Assembly (NCBI GenBank): GCA_022385755.1
Contig: MU278358.1
Coordinates: 635,133 to 699,132, forward strand
From: Trametopsis cervina
Lineage: Eukaryota; Basidiomycota; Agaricomycetes; Polyporales; Irpicaceae
Direction of reading: 5' to 3'
DNA length: 64,000 nucleotides
Below the pieces are notes generated by a model, which searched no databases, was not told where the DNA came from, and saw only the letters and a program-made list of their open reading frames with translations. A program made the position numbers and the translations under genes. Positions 37,963 to 51,138 of this stretch are shown in pieces (the first letter of the stretch is position 1; each line of letters starts with the position of its first letter).

Positions 37963-39097
37963 ATACAACAAATCAAATCGGAAGCCACCAATTTGTACAG
38001 TAGAATTCAAATCATGGTGCTCGCAATGTAAATCGACACAATGTCCACTAAACCTCGGAACGACGTGTCCTACAAGCTACCCGTCAGAGCCTGCTCTAGC
38101 TCTGCGCAGCGCTGCCCACCTATCCACGACATCCCCGGTATGTCGCGTCCGCACCAAGCAACTCGCCGTTTTGCCCGAGTACGTATACTTAGCACTTGCT
38201 TAACACAGTTTACACTTAGGCTTCCGGGAGCAGTAGCATATCGCGTCATATTGAAATGACCGCATCCAGTCGTGCGGTAACAAGAACGTCCCAAGAACCA
38301 CATACCGCTCTTTGCAGAAACCTCGGGAGATTGCTTCATTCGATGCTCGCCAGGAACGCCCTGTCTCACGGGAGGCAGTGCTTCCGCCCCTCCCGTCTGT
38401 TTCGCAAGGCCCGGTAGAAGATACCGGAGGCCAATCACTTGCGTCCCGAGATACGGCAAGATCGTGGGTACTACGGCAGCTGTGGCAACTGTTCTTACCT
38501 GTTAGAGCATCGCGTGGGATAGTAGTTGCGGGGAAGCGGGGGTACGCTGTGAGGTATGTGGGTGACGAAGACCTATCGCCCTTGGCGTCGTGCCGACGTG
38601 GCTGAGATAGGCATGAAGCCGTTGGCGTCGCGCACGTCCCCAGAAGCACGATGCACTGCATTGGAGTTCTGAGAAACATGTGAAAGAAGCAGTTCAAGAC
38701 CCTGGTGCAGTGACGCTGTCGGAAAATTGAGGTCTGAGTTTCCGTTATCATTCGAACTCATCGTGCGTTGCTAGCGCAGAGCTCACTAAGAGTTGAGCCT
38801 ATCGATCGCGAGAAGGATCGTCGGTTCCAGAAGTACGCTTCTGCCACCTGCTACTGTATCTTGGACTTGGACGTTGAACCTCAAGGGACAGCATATCAGT
38901 GAGAAAACGCGGGACCGAGTGATACGAGCTGCGGGTGCAGGATCCCAAAAGTGGGGAACGGTCCCCATAGACAGGCGGTGGGTGTGAGAGTAATGCACTC
39001 ACATTGCGAGAGAAAGGCCGGAGTGGATAAGAGAAGCACGAGCAGGGAGTGCAAAGATCTGAAGATAGAAGCAGCAAAGACATTATCGACCTCATAA
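37963..39097. other. Intergenic, convergent 3' ends
   Basis: Between the Gfo/Idh/MocA gene (+) and PEX3 (-). A 183-codon frame at 38200-38751 (-) shows no motif and is not supported. Nothing else identified. Confidence 0.4.
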
Positions 39098-41093
39098 TCA
39101 CCACAAAAGATCGTCGTAGTCCGAATATATTATAGCAGACAACGCGCTGACCTCCCTGACATCGGCCAATCCCTAACATAGATATGTTAGTACAAAGGAT
39201 TAACAGCACGAGCAGACACATACGTCGATAACTTCGTTCGGCAGACCCTCCAGCGCGAGATGACACCACCTCGCTAACCCCGGTAACATGCCCGCCAAGC
39301 GCACTCTCGGTTCTTGAGTCAGGCCCATAGAGGAATTAGGGTCATCCCAACCGCCATTGACGGCTGCGAATACATTCTTCTCCAGGCCTCTGAACAGTAT
39401 GTCCGAAGCCCTATCCAGACACGACTCAAGCACACGCTCAAATGACCCTGAAGACAGGTGTGTTCGCGTCTCTAAGAGGAGTGATCGGAATTCGGGGTCA
39501 TCCGACGTTGCAAGATGAGAAGGGATGCCTCCTTGTGTGAGCACATGTTGGAGCATCTCTTGTGTCGGCGGTAGAAGGGTTGAAGTGAACCTAGAATGCG
39601 CTGAATAATGGCTAATATCATTGGAAGGCAGTGTCCTTGACGTACTTTATTCGTCGTTCGGTGCCCTCAAACGTAACTTCAAATTCGACACGTCTGCGCA
39701 CATCATTCAGAAGTCGGTGGAGGTCGCTAGACGCGAGCTTCGTCTTCAATGAGACACTAAGCAGGGTGTTTCAGAATTTATCCTGCCGACGCAGCTGTCA
39801 AGAACGTCACTCACCCCTCGAAGACTTCCTCAACCGCCCTTCGTACCCTTTCTCCGACGTCTTTCCAGCCGACGTGCAGAATCCACCAACTGAGCGTGAG
39901 GTACTTCATCTCTGTCGCCACATCTATCGGCTCCAGCGGCATGATGTCTTTAGGGTCTGGTCGTGCGGATGCACCGCCGAAGAACAACGATGATATTGAG
40001 AAATTCTCCATCATGTGCTCTCGCTCAAGTTCGTCTCGCGCCAATTGTATCACTGATTGAATATACTTCATTCTTCCGAGGATATTCAGCTGCACGTGGG
40101 TGAATAACGAGAGCAATGTCAGTGAATAGAGGATAGTCAGTGTACGCGTGAACGCTAATGATGAAACTGTTAGCCTCGGCCGCCGAGGGTCGGGTGAGTA
40201 CGGCCACTCACTGAGTATTTTGAGCTCCTTCCATAGCTCGGCTTTGCTTCGAGTATATGATACAGAAGGCGGGATAGTCGGGTCGGGCTATTCGCACGTT
40301 GAGCAGACATCTATGGCAGAAGGACCGCACAGAAGCTCACGTACGGCACTATCTCCATAACTTACAGAGCTATTCGTCACTATTGAATCGGACAAGTCCG
40401 TCTCTTGATGAGTATTCGGTGAGTCCGGCTGGGGACGCGGTTCAGACGCTGTGGTCTCTGGGGAATGCTGGTGTGTCGCTTGAGGCGATTGTCCCGACGA
40501 CTGCGAGAACTGGTCCACCCAGCTCATTGTAGACGTTGACATCGACGCATTCATGTCAGTGTTGTCCACGCTAGCATCTGTGTCCTGCTGCGGTAACGAC
40601 ACTATGGACATCGAACCACTGTCAGATTTGATGTCGTCAGACTGTGCGGCCGCATCACCGCTTGAGGATGCGCTGGACTCGGAGGGGGGTGGAGGAAACT
40701 CGAGCTCTTCCTTTGCTTTGAGTGCCTTTGTCTGAGATTGCAATTGTTCCGTGACGCCTTCGACATCCATGCCTTCAATGATACGTGCGCCCAAAGTCGG
40801 GAGTAGAGCCATTATTGTAAAGGACACATCCTGCTGGTTCTGGTCGAACCTCCGCCGTAAGCTACGAGACACATATCCACCGGATGAGAACCCTCATAAC
40901 ACTCAGTATATGCAGCTGAAAGTACGCACTTGTCCTTAGCAATCCTGTCATGTAATACACCATCTCGTGCATCCCGTAATGTCCTCGCCACATACTTGGT
41001 CATGAGGTACGCGCCTCCCGCATAGCCCGCTGCTTTTTTAAGCCCGCTTGAGCGATCCACGACATACTGCTTGACGGCGTCGAGCACAGGCAT
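39098..41093 (-). CDS. PEX3: Peroxisomal biogenesis factor 3 (peroxin-3)
   Basis: Seven exons: 41093-40930, 40861-40345, 40287-40212, 40154-39815, 39756-39646, 39590-39224, 39172-39098; 549 residues. An N-terminal hydrophobic Gly-rich segment (AGYAGGAYLMTKYVA, residues ~22-36) fits the peroxisomal membrane anchor. Family blocks are NLRRRFDQNQQDVSFTIMAL, ALLPTLGARIIEGMDVEGVT, SKAELWKELKIL, TFTRTLTILYSLTLLSLFTH, LNILGRMKYIQS and the C-terminal DVREVSALSAIIYS. PEX3 docks PEX19 and inserts peroxisomal membrane proteins; without it peroxisomes are lost. A disordered Ser/Gln-rich insertion of roughly 100 residues lies after the second block, longer than in yeast. Peroxisomes house beta-oxidation and the glyoxylate cycle, which feed or use acetyl-CoA. 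Confidence 0.9.
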
Positions 41094-42254
41094 GATGTAG
41101 AAGTTCTAAAGAGTGCAGGTGCTGTTTACATGCCTCCCAACAGCCGGGACAGATGGGGCAAAATACGCGGAGACGCGCTGCACGACCCTCCCACTCAAGC
41201 TGCACCAAACACGTGCCACTGCAATAGACGCGCGTTTCCCTCCTCGTTTACAAGTTCTTTCCTGACACACCATCATCACATTTGTTTGCTCATTCAACCA
41301 TGGTATGCTCCCGGGTTACCCCACGATGATTCTGAGAACTAGACTAAATTAATTGTTGCTCAGGGAGGAGGTGCTAGATATCCTTACCCCAAGGAAGTAT
41401 GGTCCCCGGCTGGTGCGTGGTTCCGAGATGCACCGGTGTGGCATGAACGTGCTGAACACAGTTCACAGGTGGCTGGTGGACACGACCCACGAACTGGAAG
41501 TCCAACACGGCAGTTGCTTTTGCCGGTATTCTTGCTGTGACTTATGGCGTCTGGGTGGTCAGCGCGGATAGGGAGGTACGTTGTTTCACGGAGCTGTTCC
41601 AAGTCTCCTATGTATGTGTGGGTCGATGTTGACTGCCTTGGAACTCTCCCAGGTGAGACTCGCTGAGCCGTCGAGAGGTATTCCATCAATGAAGGTGTGT
41701 TTATAACTGGTATCTCACGACGACACCGCTCATGCTCATCTTGTTCTCCAGTGGGCAAAGCAATATCGCGAGAAAGAACCCCCATCATCATAGAACCTGG
41801 AGTCCATAGTTTACTGCGATCAACTATTACTCCATTTGTTATGACCCCTTGCATTAAACAGACCTGCGAGACGGTCTCTTGCGATTTAAACTGCGGATTC
41901 TCATTTGAGAGGTAAGTGTGTTCATAACATGCCAGTGTTCAATACATCATAGACAGGCTATGCACACCAAACCAGCTCTTCTCGTGCGACTAGTCACTGC
42001 AAGGTTGGTATTGGAAACGTGGTATTGATTCAGCTCTGCATACTAATACACTACCTTGTGTGGCTTTCTTCCGCCCGTAACATAACGTACAGTAGGTTTT
42101 CATTGTGCTAGTACCAAAATAGAAGACGAAATGTAGAAAAGAACCAAGATGACGCAAGAAGGGAGACAAACAGAGCTGCAAGAAGTACGATAGCTTGCAC
42201 AAAAGCAAACAGGCAAAGATCCAAGCGACAGCGGTATCACCCAGCCCTCATAAC
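41094..42254. other. Intergenic, PEX3 promoter / ACS B 3' flank
   Basis: About 1.2 kb with the PEX3 5' region (-) and the end of ACS B (-). No supported gene; frames are short and lack motifs. Confidence 0.4.
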
Positions 42255-44712
42255 TCACGAACTCGCAACCTTGGTCTTGATCACTTCTACCACAGCGGGT
42301 TCCGCAAGCGTCGAGAGATCTCCGAGCTGGTCTCCTTCGCCCGAGATGATCTTGCGCATGATGCGACGCATGATCTTGCCTGAACGCGTCTTGGGCAGGT
42401 CTGGGACGATGTAGATCTTCTTCGGCGCGGCGAAGGGTCCGATGACTTTGCGCACTTGCAGGACGAGCTCCTTGACAAGCGCGGATTCGTCGTTCGCGTC
42501 GTACTTGAATTCACTGTATGACAGACGAGGTCAGCCTCGAACGGTACGATACTTAGGTGAAGGTAGAACGTACGGCTTAAAGGTTACGAAGGCGTGGACG
42601 GCCTGACCTGTGAGCTCGTCCGCTGTACCGACGACAGCGGTCTCGGCAACACCCCTGTGGAGGATAAGAGCAGACTCGATCTCGGCCGTCGAGAGACGAT
42701 GTCCGGACACGTTAATGACATCTGCAGTAAAGTAATCAGCTGGTGAACTCCAGAGCAGTCCAGAAGGGGGCTCACCATCTACACGGCCCTTGATCCAGAT
42801 GTACCCGTGCTCATCACGAGCAGCGCCATCTCCAGTGTAAAACACACCAGGGTACGGCTACACCAAAAGAATCAGTCTTACTCGAAATCTTAAACTCGGA
42901 ATAAGCACGTACCTTCATGTAGGTCTCAAGGTACCTGTTGTGGTCCTGGTACACCGATCGCGCAATTGACGGCCAAGGCGTCTTCAACACAAGGACACCC
43001 TCGACGCCGTTGCCTTGGAGCTCCTCACCCGAAACAGGGTCCAAAATAGCAGGCTCGATACCAAAGAACGGCACCGTCGCCGAGCCAGGCTTCGTCTCAA
43101 TCGCACCAGGGAACGGCGTGACGACAATCGAACCGGTCTCGGTCTGCCAGAACGTATCGACGATGGCGCACTGGCGCTGCCCAACGTGATCGTTGTACCA
43201 ATGCCATGCTTCGGGGTTGATCGGCTCGCCGACGGATCCGAGCACGCGAAGCGAGGAGAGATCATGGCCTTCGACGTGGTGGTGGCCGAGACGGCGGAGC
43301 AGACGGATGGCGGTGGGTGCGGAGTAGAATTGGGTGAGTTTGTGCTTCTCGACGGTCTGCCAGTAACGCGAGGGTGTGGGGTAGACAGGGGTAGATTCGA
43401 AGACGACGGTGGATACACCGAGGACAAGTGGGCCATAGACGATGTAACTGAGATGAAACCGAATAAGACGACGGAAAACAGAGAGAGAATGAAGAAACTC
43501 ACGTGTGCCCAGTGATCCAGCCAATATCGGCCATGCAGGCGAACTTGTCGTCGGGGTGGACGTCAAAGACGTACTTGACGGTCAAACCAGCACACAGGAG
43601 GTATCCACCAGTCGTGTGGACAACACCCTTCGGCTTACCCGTCGATCCGGAAGTCTATCAAAAGCGATCATCGCCATCGTCAGTATTCTGAAGCCACGCG
43701 AAAGGAAGCCCCGAAGGCACAGAACCACTCACGTAGAGGATGAACAGAGGATCTTCACTCGACATGACCTCAGGGGGGCAGTAGTTCGGGACCTTAGCAG
43801 TCTCTTCATGCCACCACTTGTCGCGTCCCTCCGTCCACGGCACCTCGTTGCCCGTCCGCTTCAGCACCAAAACGTGCTCGACACCTGGGCTCTGCTTGAT
43901 CGCAGCATCTGCGATTACCTTCGTCGCGATGGTCTTACCGCCTCGGCGGCCCTCATCGGATGTAATCAGCACGCGGGATTTGCAGTCGTTCATCCGATCG
44001 CGCAGCGATTCCGCGGAGAAACCGGCGAAGACGACAGAGTGCACGGCACCAATACGCGCGCACGCGAGGAAGGCAGCGACCGCCTGCCATGTCATGGGCA
44101 GATACACCGAGACTGTGTCGCCCTTTTTGACACCGAGCGACTTAAGCACGTTGGCGACACTGCAGACCTCGCGGAGCAGCTGTGCGTATGTGATCTCGCA
44201 TCCTTCGTTGGGCTCATCGGCCTCGTAGATAATCGCGGTCTGTAGCGCAAAATAATCGTGTTATTAGCTCTCACGGGAATGACGTTCTCTGAGCGGCTAG
44301 TCACACCTTATCGGGGTGTTTGAACGCCCAACGGTCGACACAGTTGTAGGATGCGTTCAAACCGCCCTCGGGGAACCAGGTGATATCGCCAGTCTCAAAC
44401 CCGCCGGAGCGGACAGTGTGGAATGGGCGATCCCAGTGCAGCGTTTCCCGCGCAGCCTGCGATGCACAGATGGCAGAGCGTGAGCTTCAAGTGCTTGCCG
44501 GTGTGAGTATATGCACCACGCACCTTTGCCCACCACTTGTCTGACTCATGGCCCACGGTCTCCTCATGCGCCTTCCTGTACGCCTGAATATGGGGGCCGA
44601 TGTGCGGTATCTTGTGTCCGTTCGTCATCCTAGGTGCAACTGGATGGATGAGGGGGTGCTGCTCCTGGCCATCGGCAGGAGCAGGGGTGGCAGCGGGCTG
44701 TTGGTCAGACAT
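42255..44712 (-). CDS. Acetyl-CoA synthetase, copy B
   Basis: Eight exons: 44712-44524, 44456-44307, 44239-43733, 43654-43503, 43447-42913, 42857-42776, 42721-42574, 42513-42255; 673 residues. It carries the same motifs as copy [78 protein letters not shown]. Exons 2-7 have exactly the same lengths as in copy A (150, 507, 152, 535, 82, 148 nt) while intron lengths and sequences differ. Differences are concentrated in the first exon, which adds a Gln/Pro/Ala-rich leader, and at the end (VIKTKVASS). The genes are therefore old intron-containing duplicates rather than a retrocopy. Different expression or localisation of the two is likely but not shown. Confidence 0.95.
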
Positions 44713-47700
44713 TGCTGCGTCGCTCTCTGTGTAGTGGATGAGTGGAAGATGAGGGAGGGAGGAAAGGTGTGTCCTGGCGGGTGTCCGCGATCCAAGACTA
44801 GGGGCAGGGAATTATAAGCGGATCCCAGTTGGCTGGGCTGATATTCAATTTGGCGTGGATCTCCGATGCGCCCTGTCTCCCCATTTTGATCGTGATCAGG
44901 TGTGGCAGTTTCGGGCTCCGGCTGCGCGTGATCCTTCCAGCGTCGACCCTTGGCCGTGTCTCAGCAGTGCGGGGTAGGCGATGTGGGGAAGCTTCCGCCT
45001 CGACACTCGCATTGTCGATGCGGATACAGGCAATGATGAGACAGGAGGACATTGCTGGTCACTGCAGTGCGTTGTCAGACAGCAGACTACGCCGGATAAC
45101 TTAATCGTGGAAAGATTTCACCGACGCGAGCCTACATCGTATCGATAATTACCATATGCCGACTCAACTGTCTATCGTTCGTGGCAAGGTTCCCAATCGC
45201 CATTAGTCCGTCTAACGTCGCGCCATCTGCGGCGAAGATGCGGGTCCAGAGCTCTTAGAGCGGGGCTGTGAGCATCGACTGTGGGTGTCCTCTCACTCGT
45301 CCCTCTGTTCGACAGCCACGAATATTTCAATGGCACAAAAGCGGCGATGCACACATCGGCCGTCCCAACGGCCTCGTACGCGGTGCGTTATATTTAGTGG
45401 ACGCTGAATCTTCCAGGACTTCGATTGTTATACTTATCGACCATCGCATAGTTCATTGGCATCCCGCTTTTCTTCGGGTCCCTGTAGCAATCAGGAGTGC
45501 ATGGGTCACAAGCCCCTGTTAGCCTCGTTCCGAGACGCCAACACTCATGGGTAGCGGATTATCGGCATTCGGCCGTTCCCCATCGCCCTTGGACAAACGG
45601 GCTCCTATCTTTCCTCCACAGGGCAATCGCACTAAGGGTGTGGCATCGCTAGCCTAATCGTCCCTTTCCCCACATTTGTTGGCTCAGCGATGTGGCGGGG
45701 CCCCGCGTCGAAAGTGCCCGACACAAGTTTATGGCACCGCTCTGCGACTCCTGTATCCATCGCCGCGGACTGGTAGGGGCTGGCCACACACAGGAGCAGC
45801 TATCGCGTCTCATAGATAGGCACGAAGCAGCCGCTTCCGCTAGCTTAGATCACGCGGGAAGCGTTGCATTCTCCGATCGCGCCGTCAAATTCGTCAAATT
45901 CGCTGTCTCGTATTTGATGAAGGCTTCCACGGAGTTTTAATATCGCAAGGGCTGCAATGATTACGCACGGTTGGGGTGAAACGCGTATGTTCTCGCGCTC
46001 ACCTTCCACATCGCTTCTTCGGCAATCCGCTCGCACCACAGCACGGACCATCAATTCAGGGTTGTGCTTACACGGTCATTCCAGACCAGCTCGAGAGCCG
46101 CCACGTCCATCTCGCCTGCTCCGTCAATTTGTAGAAGTAATCGTGTTGCTGGTCACCATGGACGCGCGGGTCCTTTCATTCCGTTCGTGAATTCGCAGGA
46201 AATTTTCGGCCTTCCCATCGAAGTCTTGCAAGGTGAGTCTCGGCTAATGTATACTTATAGCAGCGGTACATATACGTACAGTACGACGCCGCTCCGTGGC
46301 TGTTCGTGCGACTTGTCTCTCGGGCTCGGACTCCGATCGTATAGACGGCTGTACATCACGTCGGATTGCCTTCAGTGCGATACTGCTCAGCAGTGTTACC
46401 TCCGATAGTGCGTGTGAAGGATGACTGACAACGCACTTCTCGAGGTCTGGCCTTGTTCTGACGCTCAGCTCTTTTGTCAACTCCCTTCTCGAAAATGAAG
46501 TTCATTACAGAGCACATGACGCACGTCCTTGCTACAATGATCCTATTGATACAAGCTCGCATAGAATACACCTAGCTGCACCCTGCGCAGCATCAAGTCC
46601 TCTCAGAGTCCCAAGAAATCATACGCATCAACATCCTTCAGTTCCCTTCTTCCTCCTTCCTCTACCAACCAGCCCGCAGGTTGAATGCGACATACGTATC
46701 TCACAGTTCAGGCCAGGTCCTGATTCCCCCTCTGCGCTGTAATACTGAACATTCAATGGCTGTGGCTAGCCCTGGAGAGCATTGATTTAACATACCAGCA
46801 GGGAAGAGAGCTCATGAAACAGTACAAGTCGTGAGGTGTGGTAATGTCCACCAGCCCTCCGGTTGCGCCTCCTCACCATGGGTGTCAGGCTGGTCGCAGG
46901 GAAGAGGAGTGGCGATTGGATCGTGTGAGTCCATTACAAGGAGCGTCGGGCACCTCAATCGTCGTCACAGACACATGAGAAGACGTCGACCAATCGCTCT
47001 GGGGAAGGTCACAATACGGTTTTGAAGATCGCCACCTTGACGTCCTAGGGCTCTCCTTTATACCCTCTAGCTCAGGAACCCTTGAGAACGAACAGTCTCC
47101 ATGCTACACATCCATCGGAATGTACACATACAGATGGCAACTTCTCGTTCCCCATCTGAAAACCCAAAACGTCCTCGAGAACCATCTTGGGCGGAAACAA
47201 AAAGGCGGCATCGTCTGGCACACTACGCAGTCGCACACGCTGTCAGTCGCCTCGTCGCGATGCCGGCGAAACGCTTCCCGCGGCAGCGTCACCAGTCGCC
47301 GTTATGTGTAGATAGCATCCCGAATGAGGGAGTCGGGGCCCTCAGAGGGGAGAGTAGATAAGCGGGATGGCAGTGACACTGACCTCTGACGTGCGCCTTT
47401 GAATGGACAACAATAACCTCCAGACTATTCTACGCTCATTTGTACCTGACCCTTTTGTTTATGAAACCCTGTTCCACTAAGAAGGTGTGCCTTGTATTGC
47501 ACATGTGCCTTCCACTTTACAGTTGACTGCGGGTGGCTCGGAGACGAGGGCAACCTACTGTATACCTTTAAGCGGAATGTGTGAAAGCGGCACATATACT
47601 GCGTGCACACTATCTCGAATACCAAGCCATCGAGGCCTGATACATGGGCAACAACATCAGTTACTGTAAGCACTTACAAGATCTGTAAGTAGCACAGACG

Positions 47701-47738
47701 TTACATGAACAACAAAAAAGTTGGAAAATAATGATATA
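44713..47738. other. Gene-poor stretch
   Basis: Three kilobases without a supported gene, starting with the ACS B promoter (CT-rich between 44713 and 44770 when read on the minus strand). All frames are below 115 codons, lack splice partners and carry no family motif. No terminal repeats, tandem arrays or transposase remnants were recognised by eye. Confidence 0.45.
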
Positions 47739-47810
47739 TGACCACCGCAGGGGTCGAACCTGCAATCTCCTGATTCGTAGTCAGACGCGATGCCATTTCG
47801 CCAGGCGGCC
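47739..47810 (-). tRNA. tRNA-Arg (anticodon ACG), second copy
   Basis: Identical over all 72 nt to the tRNA at 22933-23004 but on the opposite strand. The flanking sequences are unrelated, so the identity is confined to the gene itself. The apparent short peptide reading AAWRNGIASDYESGDCRFDP across it is a known artefact of translating this tRNA. Confidence 0.97.
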
Positions 47811-47970
47811 ATGAATGCTCCTGCACTAGACTTGTATAATATCAGTAGCAATCAGAGTGCCCGCTAATTTAATCTATTACATCCGCCCCAAACACATAAA
47901 ACGTGCAACTTGAAATGCCCCCAAAGCCCTGAAACAACTCAGAGGAGGCTGAATCCCCCGCTTTCGTAGG

Positions 47971-50073
47971 TTATACTTCCTCCTTTACCACATGGACGGC
48001 CGGCATTGCTTGTGAGAGATGAACGGCGTGTGCACGGTTGTCGTGGTACAGCTGTAAGGGACGAGGTAAGAGCTTGAGTACAATATATACAGAATCTCGC
48101 ATCTTGAAACGAACTTACTCGCACGGTTTCGGTAGCCAGCGGCTTGTGCTTCTGCCCTAGCTCCTGCGGGAATGCCAGAGAATGAGCCGCGGTCACGCGA
48201 AGGCGAAGTCAGAACCATCGGCTTACCACTGGTTGTGAGGGATTAGATTGGCTAACACTGGGCAGCCGCGAGAGTTCAACCGTGTAGTTATCGGCAGATG
48301 CCTCGCGAATTCTCCGTCTGGCATTCAACCTATGAATGCAATCATACGCAGCCACATTAGAGCGTCCATTGTTAATAAACGATACGGAAACACTTACATG
48401 GCAAGCATGGCGTTCGCGTATACTGGGCACGAGAAGTAACATCAGAATGAATGAAAGCGAATGTCTTCTTCCACTCACGCTTTGCCTGGAGTTCAAGGAT
48501 GCCTCCGAAATTGAGGGTGTGTTTAGCTCTGTTAGCCTATGACACACAGCAATCAGTGAGTTCGTTCTATGCAACGCTGAAGTTATCGCTGACCTCAATG
48601 AACAGAGCAACGGACGCGATTCTGGAATCCTTCTCATAAACTTTCCGAACTTGATGAAAGTGGATGTAATTGTGTACGTACAGGTTCAGCGCACCCGCCG
48701 TGAACGCGAAATGCAAAATCTTCGTCATCATATTCCTCGTGCTCCTGATAGCAATATATGTCAGCAACTAGTAGCCATTTGTGAGGAGGAATGTCTCAAA
48801 CTTCGCACCTTTTTCGAGCTAAGGAGCGATCTTTGTAGAGGTAAACTGCAAGTACGGTTGTGATTGATAGATCCACCACGATATTCAGCGCGAATGACAC
48901 GTTAACTGTGATCTGACAGGTTAAAATATGAGTGCGTCGCGCCGACATATGAGCATGAAGGAAGCAAGTGTCACCCAATAATGATTGTCCGCAATGACCG
49001 AGGTCCATGCGGAGTATTGGTACCTGCAACGGTTCATCAGCACGGCAGATACGTATACCCGAAATCGACACATACAAGTAGGCATCTGACCCTGAGGAGA
49101 TGTAGACCAGATGAGTCTCAGCAACACATTTACGGCCTCGGACTTACTGGCGACAACCACTGATATCATTGATCAGTATGCAGATATTGAGAGAAGTCGG
49201 CGTTTTGATATGAGAGAGCTCACCAAGACGGGCAATCAATGCCGAACACTGGTAACAACATCCAGTTCAGCACACAACATGTCGAGAGGAATCTGGTCTC
49301 GTACCAGGAAGCATGTGACAATGATATTGGAGCGCACTGAGCATCAACAATGTCAGACGGCTTGAAATGTATGGCAGGATCAAGGTGCAACTCACGACGC
49401 CAAATGCGATAAATATAGTAGCTGATCGCAGGTGTGACACGTCAAACGGTGTGTCAATGATGCAAAACATGTCAACGTACGCGTGTACAAGACCGCTAAT
49501 AACGAACTGCACCGGATATGCGTCAGAACAGGCGACAGACATGGCTGAGCGCATCTACTCACCTCTAAAACGATTGATGTCTTGTGCAGAGTTTGGCGCG
49601 GAAGTCAGCTAGGGTATGTGATACCCGGACAAGAAACCTACCCCGATGCTCCTAGAATTAGGTGAGCATTTTGGTGTAGTCCTTCGAGGAGCGCACTGAC
49701 CATGTAATCTCCAGCAGGGCAAATGGATCGACAACGTCAATGATCAAATAAGTATACACCGCATGCATACAGAGAGCGACATGCGCGGTCTCCAGAAGTC
49801 TATGTAAAAGGGTGAAAGGAGATCAGTCATTCAGAGTGGATAGCGAAATGCACGGGCACGTACGTCAAGAGAAGTACAACGCAACGAACGATAATGTGGT
49901 CCTCGCGGTAGGTGTCATAATAAAAATATACTTGAGCACAGAACACTCCGTAAAGACTGCGGACAGGCTCTTCAGTGACGATTAGCGATGAACGGTAAGG
50001 TTACTAACATAAGTACAAAACATATGAGTAGGAAGCATGGCCCAACGAACTCCTCCACTATGTTGACGACCAT
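47971..50073 (-). CDS. DUF6534-type multi-pass membrane protein
   Basis: A heavily split gene of many short exons. Exons that join in frame are 50073-50009, 49956-49864, 49799-49701, 49651-49642 (10 nt), 49506-49396, then an unresolved interval, then 48912-48809, 48744-48682, 48621-48594, 48536-48479, 48422-48398, 48329-48227, 48163-48119 and 48051-47971. Reading them gives hydrophobic helices with the pattern of the basidiomycete DUF6534 family: LYGVFCAQVYFYYDTYRED, LLETAHVALCMHAVYTYLI, EITWSIG, FVISGLVHAYVDMF, SFALNIVVDLSITTVLAVYL, and the hallmark LYANAMLAMLNARRRIRE before a cytoplasmic tail. Function of the family is unknown to me; it is expanded in mushroom-forming fungi. Exons between 49395 and 48913 could not be settled, so the gene may be damaged there. 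The tail ends VHVVKEEV. Confidence 0.65.
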
Positions 50074-50790
50074 GTTGGGTGGATGAGGGGCTAGAGTAAT
50101 ACGGCGAAAGGTATCAGCAGTCTTGTGTTATATACCTGCGTGACTGTGAGATTTGCAACCATGAAAGTTGCTCTGGCACGTACCTGAGGATAGCGAGGCC
50201 ACGGTCAAGTGTATCATAGATTCTGACAGATGTATCGCAGCGGACTTACACTCGGATCAGCGTTGTGATACGCAGCCACGAGCAGCCAATCCTGAGATTT
50301 TCTCTTGTGCATGTGCAATGAGGTGCGATTGGGAGGATGATTCAATGCACAGGAGATACGTATTTCAATGAATATACCATACAAACTGTCTGCGCTGGTG
50401 AAGCAATGATTGGGACAGAGATGAGGCAAGAGAACGAGAGCGTACATAGACCTGAAGACCTGATATACGCACGAAGGATATTGAATAGGATAGCGGAACC
50501 TTCAGGTTTCATGAGAGGGTCAGTACTGTAACATGACTCTGCTGTGTATCACGGCAACGACGGCAGAGTATCTGAAGAAGCTTCAGAACAAGCATGGTCC
50601 ATCAGCATAGAACTCAGCACTCCACAGACTGGAGTAGCTGCTATTGCCACCGTCAATGATGAGAGAAGCAGTCCAGCATGTACAGTGGTCGTGAACATCG
50701 AGGTGATTGAACAGGAACAAGTCGTGATGGCGTAGCAGGCACCAGGCTGATCTGAAGGTGGTAGCGCTCGTGGCCGCCGGCATCTAACCT
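50030..50790. repeat. Diverged direct repeat, left copy
   Basis: Collinear by eye with 54540-55155 on the same strand. Shared stretches in order include GACTG...CAAAGTTGC, CCAATCCTG, GAGATRCGTRTTTC, CGTACATAGACCTGA with TGATATACGC, GTATCACGGCAA, AGTCGTGRTG and GCAGGCACCAG with TGATCTGAAAG. The copies differ by many substitutions and indels, so they are old. The segment begins at the 5' end of the DUF6534 gene and may hold remnants of a related gene read on the minus strand. Boundaries are approximate. Confidence 0.5.
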
Positions 50791-51138
50791 ACATCACAGC
50801 AACGGGCAGCTCGGAATGCACGCCTTGGCCCAACACCAAATCAACGTCTTACGAAGAGGAAAGGGATGGTGCCCCTCACTCGTGGCGATCACAGTTCCGT
50901 GTTGATCTGCAGATACTTAACAAGACAAAGGTATCTGGGGATAAATTCAAATACCACTATGTTCTGTCCTCATCGCTCGCGTGCAGCAGAATCATCGAGT
51001 TACACGCTCTATTATCAGGACGGAACGAGAATGGAAGCATGAATACCATTCTTCACGCACGGGAATGATCCCATGTTCATCTCTAAACACTCAAAAGCAA
51101 AAATCTGTCTCGTCACAAAATCAAACCCATGCTCTATC
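50074..51138. other. Intergenic, DUF6534 5' region / GMC 3' flank
   Basis: Contains most of the left repeat copy and the 3' flank of the GMC oxidoreductase. Minus-strand text around 50420-50500 (ILFNILRAYIR, QVYVRSRS) hints at degenerate membrane-protein coding, but no intact gene could be built. Confidence 0.4.

Noticed and set aside
38200..38751. 183-codon minus-strand frame in a convergent intergenic region
   Set aside because: No recognisable motif or membrane/signal segment and no supporting introns.
43505..44245. 246-codon plus-strand frame antisense to ACS B
   Set aside because: Shadow of the strongly codon-biased ACS exons; crosses ACS introns without respecting them.
44713..47738. 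A hidden multi-exon gene in the 3-kb gene-poor stretch
   Set aside because: Short frames were read on both strands but none could be joined into a sequence with recognisable motifs.
47657..47851. Small protein reading through AAWRNGIASDYESGDCRFDP
   Set aside because: This is translation of the tRNA-Arg(ACG) gene.
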